From contig CANDJN010000007.1 of the NCBI GenBank assembly GCA_947385085.1, forward strand, positions 4,458 through 68,457: 64,000 bases of DNA, given 5' to 3'. The translations under genes and the position numbers were made by a program. A model generated the notes under the pieces. That model ran no database searches. It saw only the letters and a program-made list of their open reading frames with translations, and was not told the DNA's origin. This document shows, one piece after another, positions 53,003 through 62,585 of this stretch. The first letter of the stretch is position 1, and each line of letters starts with the position of its first letter. This DNA comes from an uncultured Erysipelotrichaceae bacterium (GTDB lineage Bacteria; Bacillota_I; Bacilli_A; Erysipelotrichales; Erysipelotrichaceae).

Positions 53003-53905
53003 ATGAATACGATGCTTATATTGACAACTCCCACTTGTATTGAGGATATTGATAAGATGGCAAAGGCCGGCGCAGACGCCGTGTTGTTTGGCTGTGAGCC
53101 GTTTTCTGTTCGTTGTGCCGGCAATGTATCAGTTTCGCAGCTTGCGGAAGTTAAGAAAGCCTGTACAGCGCATCAGGTGGAAATGTCCATAGCGGCGAAT
53201 CGCTTATTCAGTGAGGAACAGCTACCGCAGTTATATGAATTTCTTTGCTTATGCAAGGAACTGGATGTGGATAGCATTTATTTCAGTGATGAGGCGGTAC
53301 TCGCATATGGTCAAAAGTTGGGAATAGTAAATAAGCTGATTTATCAGCCGGATACACTGATGACCAATCATAATGATGTGAATTTTTATCTTGGCGAAGG
53401 AATAAAGCGCGTGGTATTGGCACGGGAAATTACGCTTGATGAGATTTTGACGATTGCCAATCACTGTGCCCCACAGCGCCTTGAAATCATCGTTCATGGA
53501 TATAGTGTGGCAATGTATTCTAAGCGTCCATTATTGACCAATTATATGAAATTTCTGGGCGTGGATCGTTCATTACAAAAACAGATGAATTTGACCATTG
53601 AGGAAGCGACACGAAACGAACGAATGCCGATTTATGAGGATGAAAACGGTACGCATATTTTCTCAGCTGCGATTCAACAAAGCTTTGCTCAATGGGAGAT
53701 ATTAAATGATGCCGGTATTCATACGGCGCGTATCGACGGTATTTTCCATCGCAGGGAAGAAATTTATCCGGTGATCGAGCTTTATGATCAACTGCGTCAT
53801 AAAAAGATCAGCGCGAAAACGGCATTGCTGGAATATGAGAAATGCTTTCCGGATAAGCTCATTGACAGTGGCTTCTATAATCGGGCAACGAGTACAAAAA
53901 AGTAG
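53003..53905 (+). CDS. U32 family protein, TrhP1/YrrN-like (tRNA U34 hydroxylation)
   Basis: 300 residues. TTPTCIEDIDKMAKAGADAVLFG begins a U32 TIM-barrel domain. It is the shorter member of a pair, and RLEIIVHGYSVAMYSKRPLLTNYM resembles the conserved HG-x-x-C region of the family, but the cysteine-containing motif is altered here. In B. subtilis the paired U32 proteins YrrN and YrrO (TrhP1/TrhP2) take part in 5-hydroxyuridine formation at tRNA position 34. Proteolysis, the older assignment, is doubtful. ATG 53003 follows AAAGG by six bases. Ten bases separate it from its partner. Confidence 0.82.
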   Translation: MNTMLILTTPTCIEDIDKMAKAGADAVLFGCEPFSVRCAGNVSVSQLAEVKKACTAHQVEMSIAANRLFSEEQLPQLYEFLCLCKELDVDSIYFSDEAVLAYGQKLGIVNKLIYQPDTLMTNHNDVNFYLGEGIKRVVLAREITLDEILTIANHCAPQRLEIIVHGYSVAMYSKRPLLTNYMKFLGVDRSLQKQMNLTIEEATRNERMPIYEDENGTHIFSAAIQQSFAQWEILNDAGIHTARIDGIFHRREEIYPVIELYDQLRHKKISAKTALLEYEKCFPDKLIDSGFYNRATSTKK

Positions 53906-53914
53906 GTGAGAATG

Positions 53915-55141
53915 ATGGATAAAATCGAATTATTGGCGCCTGCAGGGGATTTAGCGCGCTTAAAGACAGCGGTGCGGTATGGCGCGGATGCGGTATATAT
54001 CGGAGGAAAACAGTTCTCGCTGCGCTCGCGAGCCGGTAATTTTTCTTTGGAGGATATTGCGGAAGGGGTAAAATTTGCCGAGGCGCATCATGCGAATGTC
54101 CATGTGACGGTGAATATGCTGCCGCATGAGGATGATTTAAACGGCTTGGAGGATTATTTGAAGGCATTGGAGGATATTGGCGTGAAAGCGATTATCTGTG
54201 CTTCGCCGGGTATGATCCAATGTGCTAAACGGGTGGCACCACGACTCGAGGTTCATGTTTCCACGCAGCACTCCATCACCAATAGCGCTGCGGTTAACTA
54301 TTGGAAGAATCATGGCGCAGATCGCGTTGTCCTTGCCCGGGAATGCACCCTAAAACAAATTTCTGCAACAAGCCAAAACAGTGAATTACCATTAGAAGTA
54401 TTCATACATGGCGGAATGTGCGTTTCTTACAGCGGGCGATGTATGTTAAGCAATCATATGACGTTACGTGATGCCAATCGCGGCGGTTGTGCCCAAAGCT
54501 GTCGCTGGAAATATCGCCTGTATGAATCAGGAAAGCCGATTCATGACGAAGATCATCTATTCAGCATGTCCAGCAAGGATTTGGTAGGGGCACGCTATCT
54601 GCCTGATCTGATACGCTTGGGTATCGCCAGTGTCAAAATCGAAGGACGTATGAAAAGCGCCTATTATATTGCGACATTGGTTCACACCTATCGGATGATG
54701 ATTGATGAACTCTATGCCAAGGGGAGCTTATCAAAAGCAGTGATGGACGAATATTGCGAGCAGCTGATGAAAGCGGAAAATCGACCGACAGCGTGCGGCT
54801 TTTATGCAGGTCTGCCGGGTGTGAACGAGCATCTGTATGGCGTAAACGGGGCCGGAATCAGTAAAGAGTACATCGCTGATGTCTTGGCGTATGATGAATA
54901 TAAACACTTGGCAACAATACAGGTGCGCAATCATTTTGAGCCAGGTATTATGGCGGAGGTATTTGCGCCTCATCAAGCGGCACAGCGCTTTCAAATTCAA
55001 GAAATCTTTGATGAGGATGGCTTGCGTTTGTTAGCTGCCAATCAGCCAATGCGCATTGTGAAAATCAAGACGAATATTAAAATGGAAAAATACGCAATGA
55101 TTCGCAAAATCATTGATCAGAAAGAGCGATATAGTGAATAA
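53915..55141 (+). CDS. U32 family protein, TrhP2/YrrO-like (tRNA U34 hydroxylation)
   Basis: 408 residues. ELLAPAGDLARLKTAVRYGADAVYIGG, EVFIHGGMCVSYSGRCMLS, NRGGCAQSCRWKY and SVKIEGRMKSAYYIA are the full U32 signature, including the cysteine cluster. A C-terminal beta domain follows. It probably acts with the preceding protein on tRNA wobble uridine, using prephenate in the known system. ATG 53915 is chosen because AGGTG lies six bases upstream. It is followed after 16 bases by proS, so the three may be co-transcribed. Confidence 0.9.
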   Translation: MDKIELLAPAGDLARLKTAVRYGADAVYIGGKQFSLRSRAGNFSLEDIAEGVKFAEAHHANVHVTVNMLPHEDDLNGLEDYLKALEDIGVKAIICASPGMIQCAKRVAPRLEVHVSTQHSITNSAAVNYWKNHGADRVVLARECTLKQISATSQNSELPLEVFIHGGMCVSYSGRCMLSNHMTLRDANRGGCAQSCRWKYRLYESGKPIHDEDHLFSMSSKDLVGARYLPDLIRLGIASVKIEGRMKSAYYIATLVHTYRMMIDELYAKGSLSKAVMDEYCEQLMKAENRPTACGFYAGLPGVNEHLYGVNGAGISKEYIADVLAYDEYKHLATIQVRNHFEPGIMAEVFAPHQAAQRFQIQEIFDEDGLRLLAANQPMRIVKIKTNIKMEKYAMIRKIIDQKERYSE

Positions 55142-55157
55142 GAAAAGAGGAGAACAT

Positions 55158-56861
55158 ATGAGATTAAGTAAGAGTTTCTTTTATACCCTGCGCGAGGATG
55201 CAAAGGATGAAGACAGCCGTTCCGGCAATTTGCTGGTACGCAGCGGAATGATGAAGAAAAGCTCCAGCGGCATTTACATGATCATGCCGATGGGTAAGCG
55301 TGTATTAAAGAAAATTGAGGAAATTGTTCGCGAAGAAATGGATTGCACCGGCGCTCAGGAATTGTTAATGCCGGCACTGATTTTGGAAGATGTATATGTG
55401 AAGAGCGGACGGCGCAATGTGTTTGGCTCTAATATGTTTGCGTTGAAGGATCGCTATCAAAAGGGTTATGTTCTGGGTCCTACTCATGAAGAGCTATTTG
55501 CGATTGCCGCAGCGATGAAAGGCAAGTCTTATAAGGATTTCCCTTATAATCTGTATCAGATTCAGACGAAATATCGCGATGAAACACGTCCTCGCTATGG
55601 CTTAATTCGCACACGTGAGTTTATTATGAAGGATGCCTACTCCTTTGATACGGACTTAGAGGGCTTACATGAGTCCTATATGAAAATGTTTAATGCTTAT
55701 TGCCGAATCTTTGATCGCCTGTCCTTGGATTATAAGATCGTAAAAGCGGATACCGGTGCGATGGGCGGCTTGTTATCGGAAGAATTCCAAGCCATTTGTT
55801 CGATCGGTGAGGATGTGGTTGTCGGCTGTGAGCACTGTGATTTCTCCAGCAATATGGAGATTAGCGAAGTGGTGGATCATGAGGCGGCAAGCGATGAGAA
55901 AACAAAGCCATTAGAGGCTGTGGCAACTCCCAATGCGAAAACGATTGAAGAAGTGGCGGCATTCTTTGAACGCTCTCCACGGGATTTCGTAAAAACGCTG
56001 CTTTATCACGTGGATCAGGAAAAATTCGTAGCGTTCTTAGTGCGGGGAGATCGTGAGCTCAATGAAACTAAGGCATTGAAGCTATTACAAGCCAATGAAA
56101 TGGAACTGGCAAGCTTTGAGGATGTGGAGCGCATCACACATGCAAAGGTAGGCTTTGCCGGACCGATCGGCTTAGCGAACATTACCATCGTTATGGATCG
56201 TCAGGTTCAGAAAATGAAAAACTTCATCTGCGGTGCCAATCGTAGTGATTATCACTATATCAATGCGAATGTTACCGATTTCCATGTCGATATGGTAGCG
56301 GATATTGCCTATGTCAAGGAAGGCGATACGTGCCCCAAATGCGGTGCACGGTTAACCTTCACCAAAGGGATTGAAGTGGGAAATACGTTTAAGCTGGGAA
56401 CAAAGTATGCGGAAAGCCTTGGCCTGCAGTATCTGGATCGCGATAATCAGCTGAAACCGGTAGTCATGGGTTCGTATGGAATTGGTTTGGAGCGATGTAT
56501 GGCTGCGATTGCCGAGCAGCACAATGATGAGAATGGCTTAATCTGGCCTACTGCTGTCGCACCCTTTACAGTGGCGATTGTCGTAGTGTCCACCAAGGAT
56601 GATACTCAGATGAACGTGGCCAATGAACTATATGAGTGTTTGCGCAACGAACATATCGACGTATTGCTGGATGATCGCAGCGAACGGCCAGGTGTTAAGT
56701 TTAAGGATATGGATTTAATCGGCATACCTTATCGCATTACCGTAGGGCGAGGAGCTGCCTCAGGTAAGGTTGAATGGTATGAGCGCCAAGCAAAAGCCAT
56801 GGAAGAAATCACCATTAGTGATGCAGTGACAAAAGCAACAACGCTTTTAAAGAACGCATAG
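55158..56861 (+). CDS. proS: Prolyl-tRNA synthetase (bacterial type with editing domain)
   Basis: 567 residues. Class II motif 1 is near RSGMMKKSSSGIYMIMPMGKRV. Motif 2 contains KYRDETRPRYGLIRTREFIMKDAYSFD. Motif 3 is SYGIGLERCMAA. The insertion domain (about 230-390) that edits Ala-tRNA-Pro is present, as expected for the long bacterial form. The C-terminal anticodon-binding domain includes DDRSERPGVKFKDMDLIGIP. AGAGG lies eight bases before ATG 55158; an upstream frame start inside the U32 gene is not used. Confidence 0.97.
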   Translation: MRLSKSFFYTLREDAKDEDSRSGNLLVRSGMMKKSSSGIYMIMPMGKRVLKKIEEIVREEMDCTGAQELLMPALILEDVYVKSGRRNVFGSNMFALKDRYQKGYVLGPTHEELFAIAAAMKGKSYKDFPYNLYQIQTKYRDETRPRYGLIRTREFIMKDAYSFDTDLEGLHESYMKMFNAYCRIFDRLSLDYKIVKADTGAMGGLLSEEFQAICSIGEDVVVGCEHCDFSSNMEISEVVDHEAASDEKTKPLEAVATPNAKTIEEVAAFFERSPRDFVKTLLYHVDQEKFVAFLVRGDRELNETKALKLLQANEMELASFEDVERITHAKVGFAGPIGLANITIVMDRQVQKMKNFICGANRSDYHYINANVTDFHVDMVADIAYVKEGDTCPKCGARLTFTKGIEVGNTFKLGTKYAESLGLQYLDRDNQLKPVVMGSYGIGLERCMAAIAEQHNDENGLIWPTAVAPFTVAIVVVSTKDDTQMNVANELYECLRNEHIDVLLDDRSERPGVKFKDMDLIGIPYRITVGRGAASGKVEWYERQAKAMEEITISDAVTKATTLLKNA

Positions 56862-56933
56862 AACAATACGATATACGATGATAAATGCATTGTAACGAAG
56901 CAGTTTTCCTATGATCAAGAAAGAGTGAAAAAG

Positions 56934-57623
56934 ATGGATAAGAAAATATTAATCATAACCGGAGGATGCAGCGGCTTAGGCTTCGAGATTGTTACACAAG
57001 CGATCAAACGCGATCTGTATGTTTGTAACATTGCCAGGAACAAAGAAAAAATGGCAGCCGTTAAGCAGCTTTTTACAAAAAATTACTGCGGCTTTATCGG
57101 AGACATTAGCGATGCGGATTTTATCCGTAAGACGATAGCGGAAATACACCAAATGGGAGATATCGCCTATTTGATCAACTGCGCGGAAAAGACGTGCTTT
57201 AAGGCTCCCACGAACTACACCGGTGATGATATTGATGTATCATTAAGCGGATTAAAGGGGATGATTCTTTGTTCTACGGAAACGTTGAAATGGAAACAGG
57301 AACAGCATTTGAAAATCGTTAATATCATGTCCTCTGCTGCCTTAAAGGGCAATCCGATGGAAGCTGTTTACTGTGCAACGAAGTGGGGCGAAAGAGGATA
57401 TACCGAAAGCTTAAAGGCTGCCTATAAGGGCACGAGCGTGAAGGTGATCGGCGTTTATCCGGGGGGCATGAATACCGAATTCTGGAATAAAAAAAGCGAC
57501 TATGTATCGGAAACAAAGGCAAAGTCCTTTATGAGTCCGAAGGAAGTGGCTACGGTTATTTTAGATAATATTATGAATTATTCCGGTTTAAATGTAGCGG
57601 ATATTGTAATTGAGCGAAACTGA
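56934..57623 (+). CDS. Short-chain dehydrogenase/reductase
   Basis: 229 residues. The cofactor motif is TGGCSGLGFE (10-19), the catalytic Ser is in NIMSSAAL, and Tyr-x-x-x-Lys is in YCATKWGERGY. This is a classical SDR. The residues ARNKEKM after the second strand would suit NADP. Substrate unknown. ATG 56934 is used after AAGAG; the GTG at 56925 overlaps that site. No partner enzyme is adjacent, so no pathway can be assigned. Confidence 0.88.
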   Translation: MDKKILIITGGCSGLGFEIVTQAIKRDLYVCNIARNKEKMAAVKQLFTKNYCGFIGDISDADFIRKTIAEIHQMGDIAYLINCAEKTCFKAPTNYTGDDIDVSLSGLKGMILCSTETLKWKQEQHLKIVNIMSSAALKGNPMEAVYCATKWGERGYTESLKAAYKGTSVKVIGVYPGGMNTEFWNKKSDYVSETKAKSFMSPKEVATVILDNIMNYSGLNVADIVIERN

Positions 57624-57819
57624 AATATTTCACATGATTGTAATGAATACTTAGTTCTTGAAAAGGTATTTGATGATAATAACATACGGATGAGAATGTA
57701 AGATATTGGCTACAGTAATATAAATTATGCTGATGCGATGATGAATGAGCTGTTTTTCTCTTTTTGATGCGTTAAAACGCAGGAATAAGGAAAATAAAGT
57801 AGGAGTTTTTCAGAAAATA

Positions 57820-57828
57820 TGGTATAAT
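57820..57828 (+). promoter_or_regulatory. Extended -10 promoter of the surface-protein gene
   Basis: TGG-TATAAT (57820-57828) with no convincing -35; 22 bases upstream of the start codon at 57851. The 227-base gap before it holds nothing else I can support. Confidence 0.5.
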
Positions 57829-57850
57829 ATTATATGACTGGAGCGATATT

Positions 57851-60547
57851 ATGTGGAAAAAATTTTTCATCGCAATTCTATCCATAAGCTTGTTGGGAGG
57901 AGCGGCAATTGTAAGCGGATCACTGTTTGCGGCCGGTGACGCTACACTGCAATTTCACAGCGAGGATGAAAAGGATCATTACGTAAATGATGAATTTTCT
58001 TATACGCTTTCCAGCAGTCATAGTGATGAATCAATTTTATATCTTAACAGCGGTGAGCTTCACGGTAACGGCAATTCCTATCAAATCACATTCAATGAGG
58101 ATCCAATCGTTGCGATAACCAAGATTGAAAAACCCGGCGTTTATCAAGGGGAGGTTATTGCGGAGGCAACCGATGGACAAAATGGCGGATCAAAAGAAAT
58201 TCGCGGTATGCTTTCTTTTACTGTTTATGGAATTGTTTATCAAAATCAAGAATATCAGATTACAACACAAGAAAAGAGCCGTCCGGAAACGTATGGCTTT
58301 TTACCGGATCATATAGAAAAAGCGCTTTTCACGTATTCCATTGATGATCAAAGCATTGCGAGCGTTGACAAGGACGGCAATGTGACAGGGTTGAAAGTAG
58401 GTACTACGAAGCTTCATATGTATGCCTATGATGGAGTGGAGGATGAAGCGCATTTTTTGTATCAAAGCGATACCTTGATTCATGTAATAAAACCGCAGGA
58501 GCAATCGCTTCAAAGCGATAACTTATTAAAAGGTGAGAAAAGCGGTTATTATTTCTTACAGAGTGAAAATGTGTATGCCGATGTAAAAGAGGAACAAAAA
58601 ATCGGTATTATCGAATTGGCACAGAGCGGTTCCTTTACTTTTCAAGTAGCGAAGGATCAAGCGGAAAATTATGAAGTGCGTGATCAGGCATTATATCTGT
58701 TGCATGGAGGAAATGTAGGTAAGCATGAAGTAAAGGTTTATATCAAACCTGAGGATAATGATTATACATATGAAGTAACATGTTCCTATGAGATCATCAA
58801 GTCCACCAAGCCAGCGGATGACAGCTTTATGTTTCGCTATGAAGGGAAGGATACCTCCAGCATTGTCCGTACTTATCAAGAGGGCAACAATTCCTTTCAA
58901 ATCACCAGTAATAAAAGTATTGATGAGGTACGTTATCAGTTGAAAAACGATAGTGATAATCCCTATTTAAGTGTATCAGAAACCGGTAATGTGACAATCA
59001 AGAAAATCAGTGATAAACCGATAGTAATAACGGCATTGTGGCACAAGAAGTTTTATGAATGCAACGTCATTATTGAAAAAGCTGATCAGACTTTAACCAC
59101 TTCCATTCCGGAAATTACCGTGTCACTGGATGATGGTAGCTTTGATCCGATTATTGAAGGACGTCGAGGCAACGGCAGCCTGATTGCGGACGTAAAGGGT
59201 GGGAATGATATTGTTGAGCTAAAATACAGTGCCAAGGGCGGCTTATCATTGAAACCCTTGAAGGCTGGCAATGTGGTTGTGGAAATATACAATGATGAGG
59301 ATCAAAATTATAAGAAAAGCAATGTTTTGAGTATCCCGGTTCATGTCAGTCCAATTCAAAGTGTAGGAGATCAATGGATTGCCCGTGAGGATTGGATTCA
59401 TATTGAAGGAAAAAAGGGGAAGAATGGCTGGTATACCTCAGCCGTAACTTTATCCTGTGACGCCGAAGCTCCGGTCAAGCAATTCCATTTACAAAAGGAA
59501 ACATATCAGTCGTTGAAACTGGAAGATAACGGCAATAATCTTTTACCGATTACCTTTAGCGATCAGGATGGCAAAGCAAGTGCAGTAGTGAAGCTGAATA
59601 TAGCGATTGATACCCATGCGCCTCATATTGTTAGTATGAATGAGCGTGAAGCGGCAGATCGCGATTGGAAAAAATTCATTGACCGATTAACGTTCCAAAA
59701 AACATTCGGCAGTGGAATGATCATTGATATTGAAGCTAGCGATGAATTGTTAAATGAAGGAATTGTAGTAAGTGGTGTCAAGGAAACCGCTTATCGTATC
59801 TATCGCTTGCAGGATGGTAAGGAAACACTGCTTCAGGAAGGAAAGGAAGCCGGTGGCGAACTTCATATCTATGTGGAGGATACGGGAACGCATAAGGTTT
59901 GTGCAACGGTGGAGGATGAATCTGGTTTAAAAAGCAAAGAAGTATGTAATGTTTTAGATGATACACATTTGGATATAGCGGCGGTGAGTGATAATAGCGG
60001 AATGGTTTTGTATTCGCCATCGTTTTCCAAAGGAGATCGCTTTCAGCTTCATGAAATTGATGAAAAAGCGGTTGATAAAGTGAAACCGGATTTGAAAGCA
60101 GCAGAGAGTACATATGTCAGCGGTTATGAATTTGAATGGGTGGATCAAAGCTCGGATATGCCTACAGGTGAAATTCGCGCTATGATTCCATTAAGCAGTC
60201 AACTTGCTGAACAAGGCACGTGGTATCAGAAACAAGCGGATGGTTCTTACAAGGTAGTGAATGCGGTAACGGTAGATGACACCCAGGTGCTATATTTAGA
60301 CTCGCTGCGTGATATCTATCACGTACAAAATAGTTCGACCGTAACCGGTAGTTCGGGTTTTCGTTTGAACAAACAGGAAATCTCACTTTCTATCTCCAAG
60401 CCGGTAAGTACGGAAGTGACAAAACTATTATTGCGACCGCTTTTATATAATGAGTATGATCTTAAATTAGTGGGAATTGCGGCAGCGGGATTAATCAGTG
60501 TCTGCTTTATCATTCTGTTGATTCGCAGCGGCAGAGAGGAATACTAA
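57851..60547 (+). CDS. Large membrane-anchored surface protein with Ig-like repeats
   Basis: 898 residues. A signal peptide (about 1-28: MWKKFFIAILSISLLGGAAI...) and a C-terminal helix (LVGIAAAGLISVCFIILLI) followed by a short basic tail place nearly all of it outside the cell. At least one bacterial Ig-like (Big_2) unit is visible at about 140-210, with SIASVDKDGNVTGLKVGTTKL. Further beta-rich segments at about 400-500 (HIEKADQTL... pattern, LSIPVHVSP) resemble the repeat style of cadherin-like adhesins. A region at 570-700 (DTHAPHIVSMNE ... SGVKETAYRIYRL) looks like a bacterial Ig-like or surface-layer module. No LPXTG motif is present. It is probably an adhesin or envelope structural protein. 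Confidence 0.7.
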   Translation: MWKKFFIAILSISLLGGAAIVSGSLFAAGDATLQFHSEDEKDHYVNDEFSYTLSSSHSDESILYLNSGELHGNGNSYQITFNEDPIVAITKIEKPGVYQGEVIAEATDGQNGGSKEIRGMLSFTVYGIVYQNQEYQITTQEKSRPETYGFLPDHIEKALFTYSIDDQSIASVDKDGNVTGLKVGTTKLHMYAYDGVEDEAHFLYQSDTLIHVIKPQEQSLQSDNLLKGEKSGYYFLQSENVYADVKEEQKIGIIELAQSGSFTFQVAKDQAENYEVRDQALYLLHGGNVGKHEVKVYIKPEDNDYTYEVTCSYEIIKSTKPADDSFMFRYEGKDTSSIVRTYQEGNNSFQITSNKSIDEVRYQLKNDSDNPYLSVSETGNVTIKKISDKPIVITALWHKKFYECNVIIEKADQTLTTSIPEITVSLDDGSFDPIIEGRRGNGSLIADVKGGNDIVELKYSAKGGLSLKPLKAGNVVVEIYNDEDQNYKKSNVLSIPVHVSPIQSVGDQWIAREDWIHIEGKKGKNGWYTSAVTLSCDAEAPVKQFHLQKETYQSLKLEDNGNNLLPITFSDQDGKASAVVKLNIAIDTHAPHIVSMNEREAADRDWKKFIDRLTFQKTFGSGMIIDIEASDELLNEGIVVSGVKETAYRIYRLQDGKETLLQEGKEAGGELHIYVEDTGTHKVCATVEDESGLKSKEVCNVLDDTHLDIAAVSDNSGMVLYSPSFSKGDRFQLHEIDEKAVDKVKPDLKAAESTYVSGYEFEWVDQSSDMPTGEIRAMIPLSSQLAEQGTWYQKQADGSYKVVNAVTVDDTQVLYLDSLRDIYHVQNSSTVTGSSGFRLNKQEISLSISKPVSTEVTKLLLRPLLYNEYDLKLVGIAAAGLISVCFIILLIRSGREEY

Positions 60548-60563
60548 TGAAACGTTTGAAGCC

Positions 60564-61319
60564 TTATTTAACGACAGGATCCTTTGTATCCTGTTTTTTT
60601 AGATCCTCCAGTATTTCCTGTTGTAAACGAATGCGTTGATCACGCATTTCGCAATGCTCGCGAAAGCTGTAATAGGAGCGGCGAGAGACAATGAGATGAT
60701 CAATCACTTTAATGCCTAGCAATTCACCACTTTGTTCCAGAGTATCGGCGCTGCAATAATCAGCGGGACTGGGAAATACATTACCGCTGGGATGATTATG
60801 TGCGCATATGATTTTACTGCTTCCATGGTGCAGTGCTTCGGTAAAGATTTCACGTGGATTGGCGAAGCTTTTAGAGTTGGTTCCAATGAACATATCTTGA
60901 TAGGCAATCATTTCGCCGCGGCGATTGAGAAAGATAACGACAAAGTATTCCTGTTCTTTATGACCGATGTGATTCATCAGCCAGTCGGAAACGATCTGCG
61001 GCTCGCTTTGATCGCTGTATTTTTGCTTCATACGTTCCTGTGAAATCCGTTTAATAATTTCAAAGCAAGCCAACAACTGTGTCGCCTTGGCTGTTTTCAC
61101 GCCCTTTATTCGCATCACCTCATCCAGCCGCAGATCCATTAATGACAGTAAATCAGGCTTTAAATGCAATATTTCATCCGCCAAATCCAATGCCGACTTA
61201 TCCTTGGTGCCGCTGCGTAAAAGGATAGCGATCAGTTCACGATTGGATAATGAGGATATCCCTTCATTTATCGCTTTCTCCCGTGGTCGCTCCTGTTTGT
61301 TCATTTCCTTCACTTTCAT
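60564..61319 (-). CDS. radC: RadC/JAB-domain protein
   Basis: 251 residues. The N-terminal helix-hairpin-helix part (RPREKAINEGISSLSNRELIAILLRSGT, MRIKGVKTAKATQLLA) precedes a JAB metalloprotease-like domain. Its metal motif is CAHNHPSGNVFPSPAD with the upstream Glu in EIFTEALHHGSSK. The DNA-repair role once given to RadC is not supported; its function is unclear. I choose ATG 61319 because the family N-terminus is usually M-K-x-K-x-M...RPREK. The gene starts inside the 3' end of the SPOR-like gene (about 56 bases overlap). Its 3' coding end contains a plus-strand terminator. Confidence 0.92.
   Translation of the reverse strand: MKVKEMNKQERPREKAINEGISSLSNRELIAILLRSGTKDKSALDLADEILHLKPDLLSLMDLRLDEVMRIKGVKTAKATQLLACFEIIKRISQERMKQKYSDQSEPQIVSDWLMNHIGHKEQEYFVVIFLNRRGEMIAYQDMFIGTNSKSFANPREIFTEALHHGSSKIICAHNHPSGNVFPSPADYCSADTLEQSGELLGIKVIDHLIVSRRSYYSFREHCEMRDQRIRLQQEILEDLKKQDTKDPVVK
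60574..60600 (+). terminator. Plus-strand terminator of the surface-protein gene, inside the radC 3' end
   Basis: A perfect seven-base-pair stem (ACAGGAT / ATCCTGT) with a CCTTTGT loop and seven T residues, 27 bases after the surface-protein stop. It falls within the last codons of radC on the other strand. Confidence 0.85.
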
Positions 61320-61719
61320 CATGACTCATCATCTCCAAAATCTTTTCCATATTTTTATCCTGCATAGCCTGCTTGATTTCCGCTTCGGATACCATAGCCT
61401 GCTTTTCAATGTATTTGGTATTGTTTTTACTGAGGATCGCGCCATTTTCTTTGGTGTCCTCCTGTTTGGTACTAATGCCGCAAATGACACAATGAAGATC
61501 ATCCCTGGCTATAATATAAGCATCGATGCCCTTTTCTTTTAACGCAGCAACATTTTTTTGTGCATTTTCGCTATTTTTATATAAGCCAACTTGGTTATAA
61601 TAAATTGCAATGGTATTCTCTGCATTGCCTGTAAATAAGTGAAACAGTCCATAATAAATTAACGCAAAAACAATGGAGAACGACAGCCCAAAGATATAAA
61701 TTACTTTTCGATTTTCCAT
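61264..61719 (-). CDS. Single-pass membrane protein with SPOR-like domain
   Basis: 151 residues. One N-terminal membrane helix (VIYIFGLSFSIVFALIYYGLF) leads to an external segment IAIYYNQVGLYKNSENAQKN, then VAALKEKGIDAYII, which fits a short SPOR domain that binds denuded peptidoglycan. A charged tail follows (KQAMQDKNMEKILEMMSHDE). GAGGTGAG precedes the ATG at 61719. It overlaps radC by about 56 bases, so expression is coupled. It is probably linked to cell-wall or division functions. Confidence 0.7.
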   Translation of the reverse strand: MENRKVIYIFGLSFSIVFALIYYGLFHLFTGNAENTIAIYYNQVGLYKNSENAQKNVAALKEKGIDAYIIARDDLHCVICGISTKQEDTKENGAILSKNNTKYIEKQAMVSEAEIKQAMQDKNMEKILEMMSHDESEGNEQTGATTGESDK

Positions 61720-61864
61720 ATTCTCACCTCTAGATAGAGTATATGAAATGATCTTGTCGGCCTTGTCTTTTTGGCCAAATTATTGTTCGACAGATTTCCC
61801 CCTATTTCTTTATACACGGTCTTGAATGTTTTTCCAAAAAATTCTATCACTTTTTTTTGTTCTG

Positions 61865-61873
61865 TGATATGAT
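61865..61873 (+). promoter_or_regulatory. Extended -10 promoter of the lipoprotein gene
   Basis: TG-A-TATGAT (61865-61873), about 33 bases before ATG 61906; -35 not clear. Confidence 0.45.
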
Positions 61874-61905
61874 GGAGGAGGTCAAACGCTGAAAGGGTGT
61901 CATGT

Positions 61906-62499
61906 ATGAAGGTGATAAGAATACTTTGGACATGGGGATTGGTTTTGTTTCTTATATGCGGATGTTCTCATGATGAGGAACAGCAGGAAATGCCGTCTGT
62001 TTCTGTATCAGATACGATAACCCAGTATCTAAATGCGCTGATAAAGCAGGATGGGATGACCATGGCACAGCTTACGGTTGAACACAACGGTTTTGATTTT
62101 ACAATCAGTGAAGCGGATGCGCAAGAGCTGGGAATGGATTTGGCAACAGCTCAAAAATTTTATGAGCAACTGTTGACCTTTGAATATACCTTGGAGATGG
62201 AAACGGTAAAGGGGGATCAGGCAGAGATTGTAGCGCATATCAATACCTATGATTTAGAACAGGTGTTATCTGATATTGTAGAGGCACACAAAGAGGAATT
62301 TGGGGAAATCTACGATATGGATATCGAAGAAACTGAAAAAAGTCAAAAAATTGCGTCGATGATTGTAGATGCTTTTGCGAAGGAAGCTTATTCCTATCAG
62401 TTTGATGTTACCTTTCATTTACAGCTGATTGATCAAGTATGGTTGATTGATAATGCGGATGAACAAGTCTTATTTCAGTCTTTGTTCCAACAGAAATAA
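61906..62499 (+). CDS. Lipoprotein, DUF5105-like
   Basis: 197 residues. The lipoprotein signal ends with the lipobox LICGC (Cys at about 20). The exported part (TITQYLNALIKQDGMTMAQL ... QFDVTFHLQLIDQVWLIDN) is alpha-plus-beta and resembles the small NTF2-like or DUF5105 proteins of Firmicutes, in which a C-terminal strand carries a W-x-I/L-D pattern. No binding partner is adjacent. ATG 61906 follows AAAGGG by eight bases. Confidence 0.65.
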   Translation: MKVIRILWTWGLVLFLICGCSHDEEQQEMPSVSVSDTITQYLNALIKQDGMTMAQLTVEHNGFDFTISEADAQELGMDLATAQKFYEQLLTFEYTLEMETVKGDQAEIVAHINTYDLEQVLSDIVEAHKEEFGEIYDMDIEETEKSQKIASMIVDAFAKEAYSYQFDVTFHLQLIDQVWLIDNADEQVLFQSLFQQK

Positions 62500-62524
62500 G
62501 TGTAAAATAACGATAAAGTGAAGA

Positions 62525-62546
62525 AAAGCCCGGCTTGGGCTTTTTA
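62525..62546. terminator. Bidirectional terminator between the lipoprotein and XRE genes
   Basis: AAAAGCCC / GGGCTTTT with a GGCTT loop; A and T runs on both sides serve the convergent genes. Confidence 0.85.
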
Positions 62547-62585
62547 TTTTAACAATTACAAATATGAATTTAATATAAGAAATAA

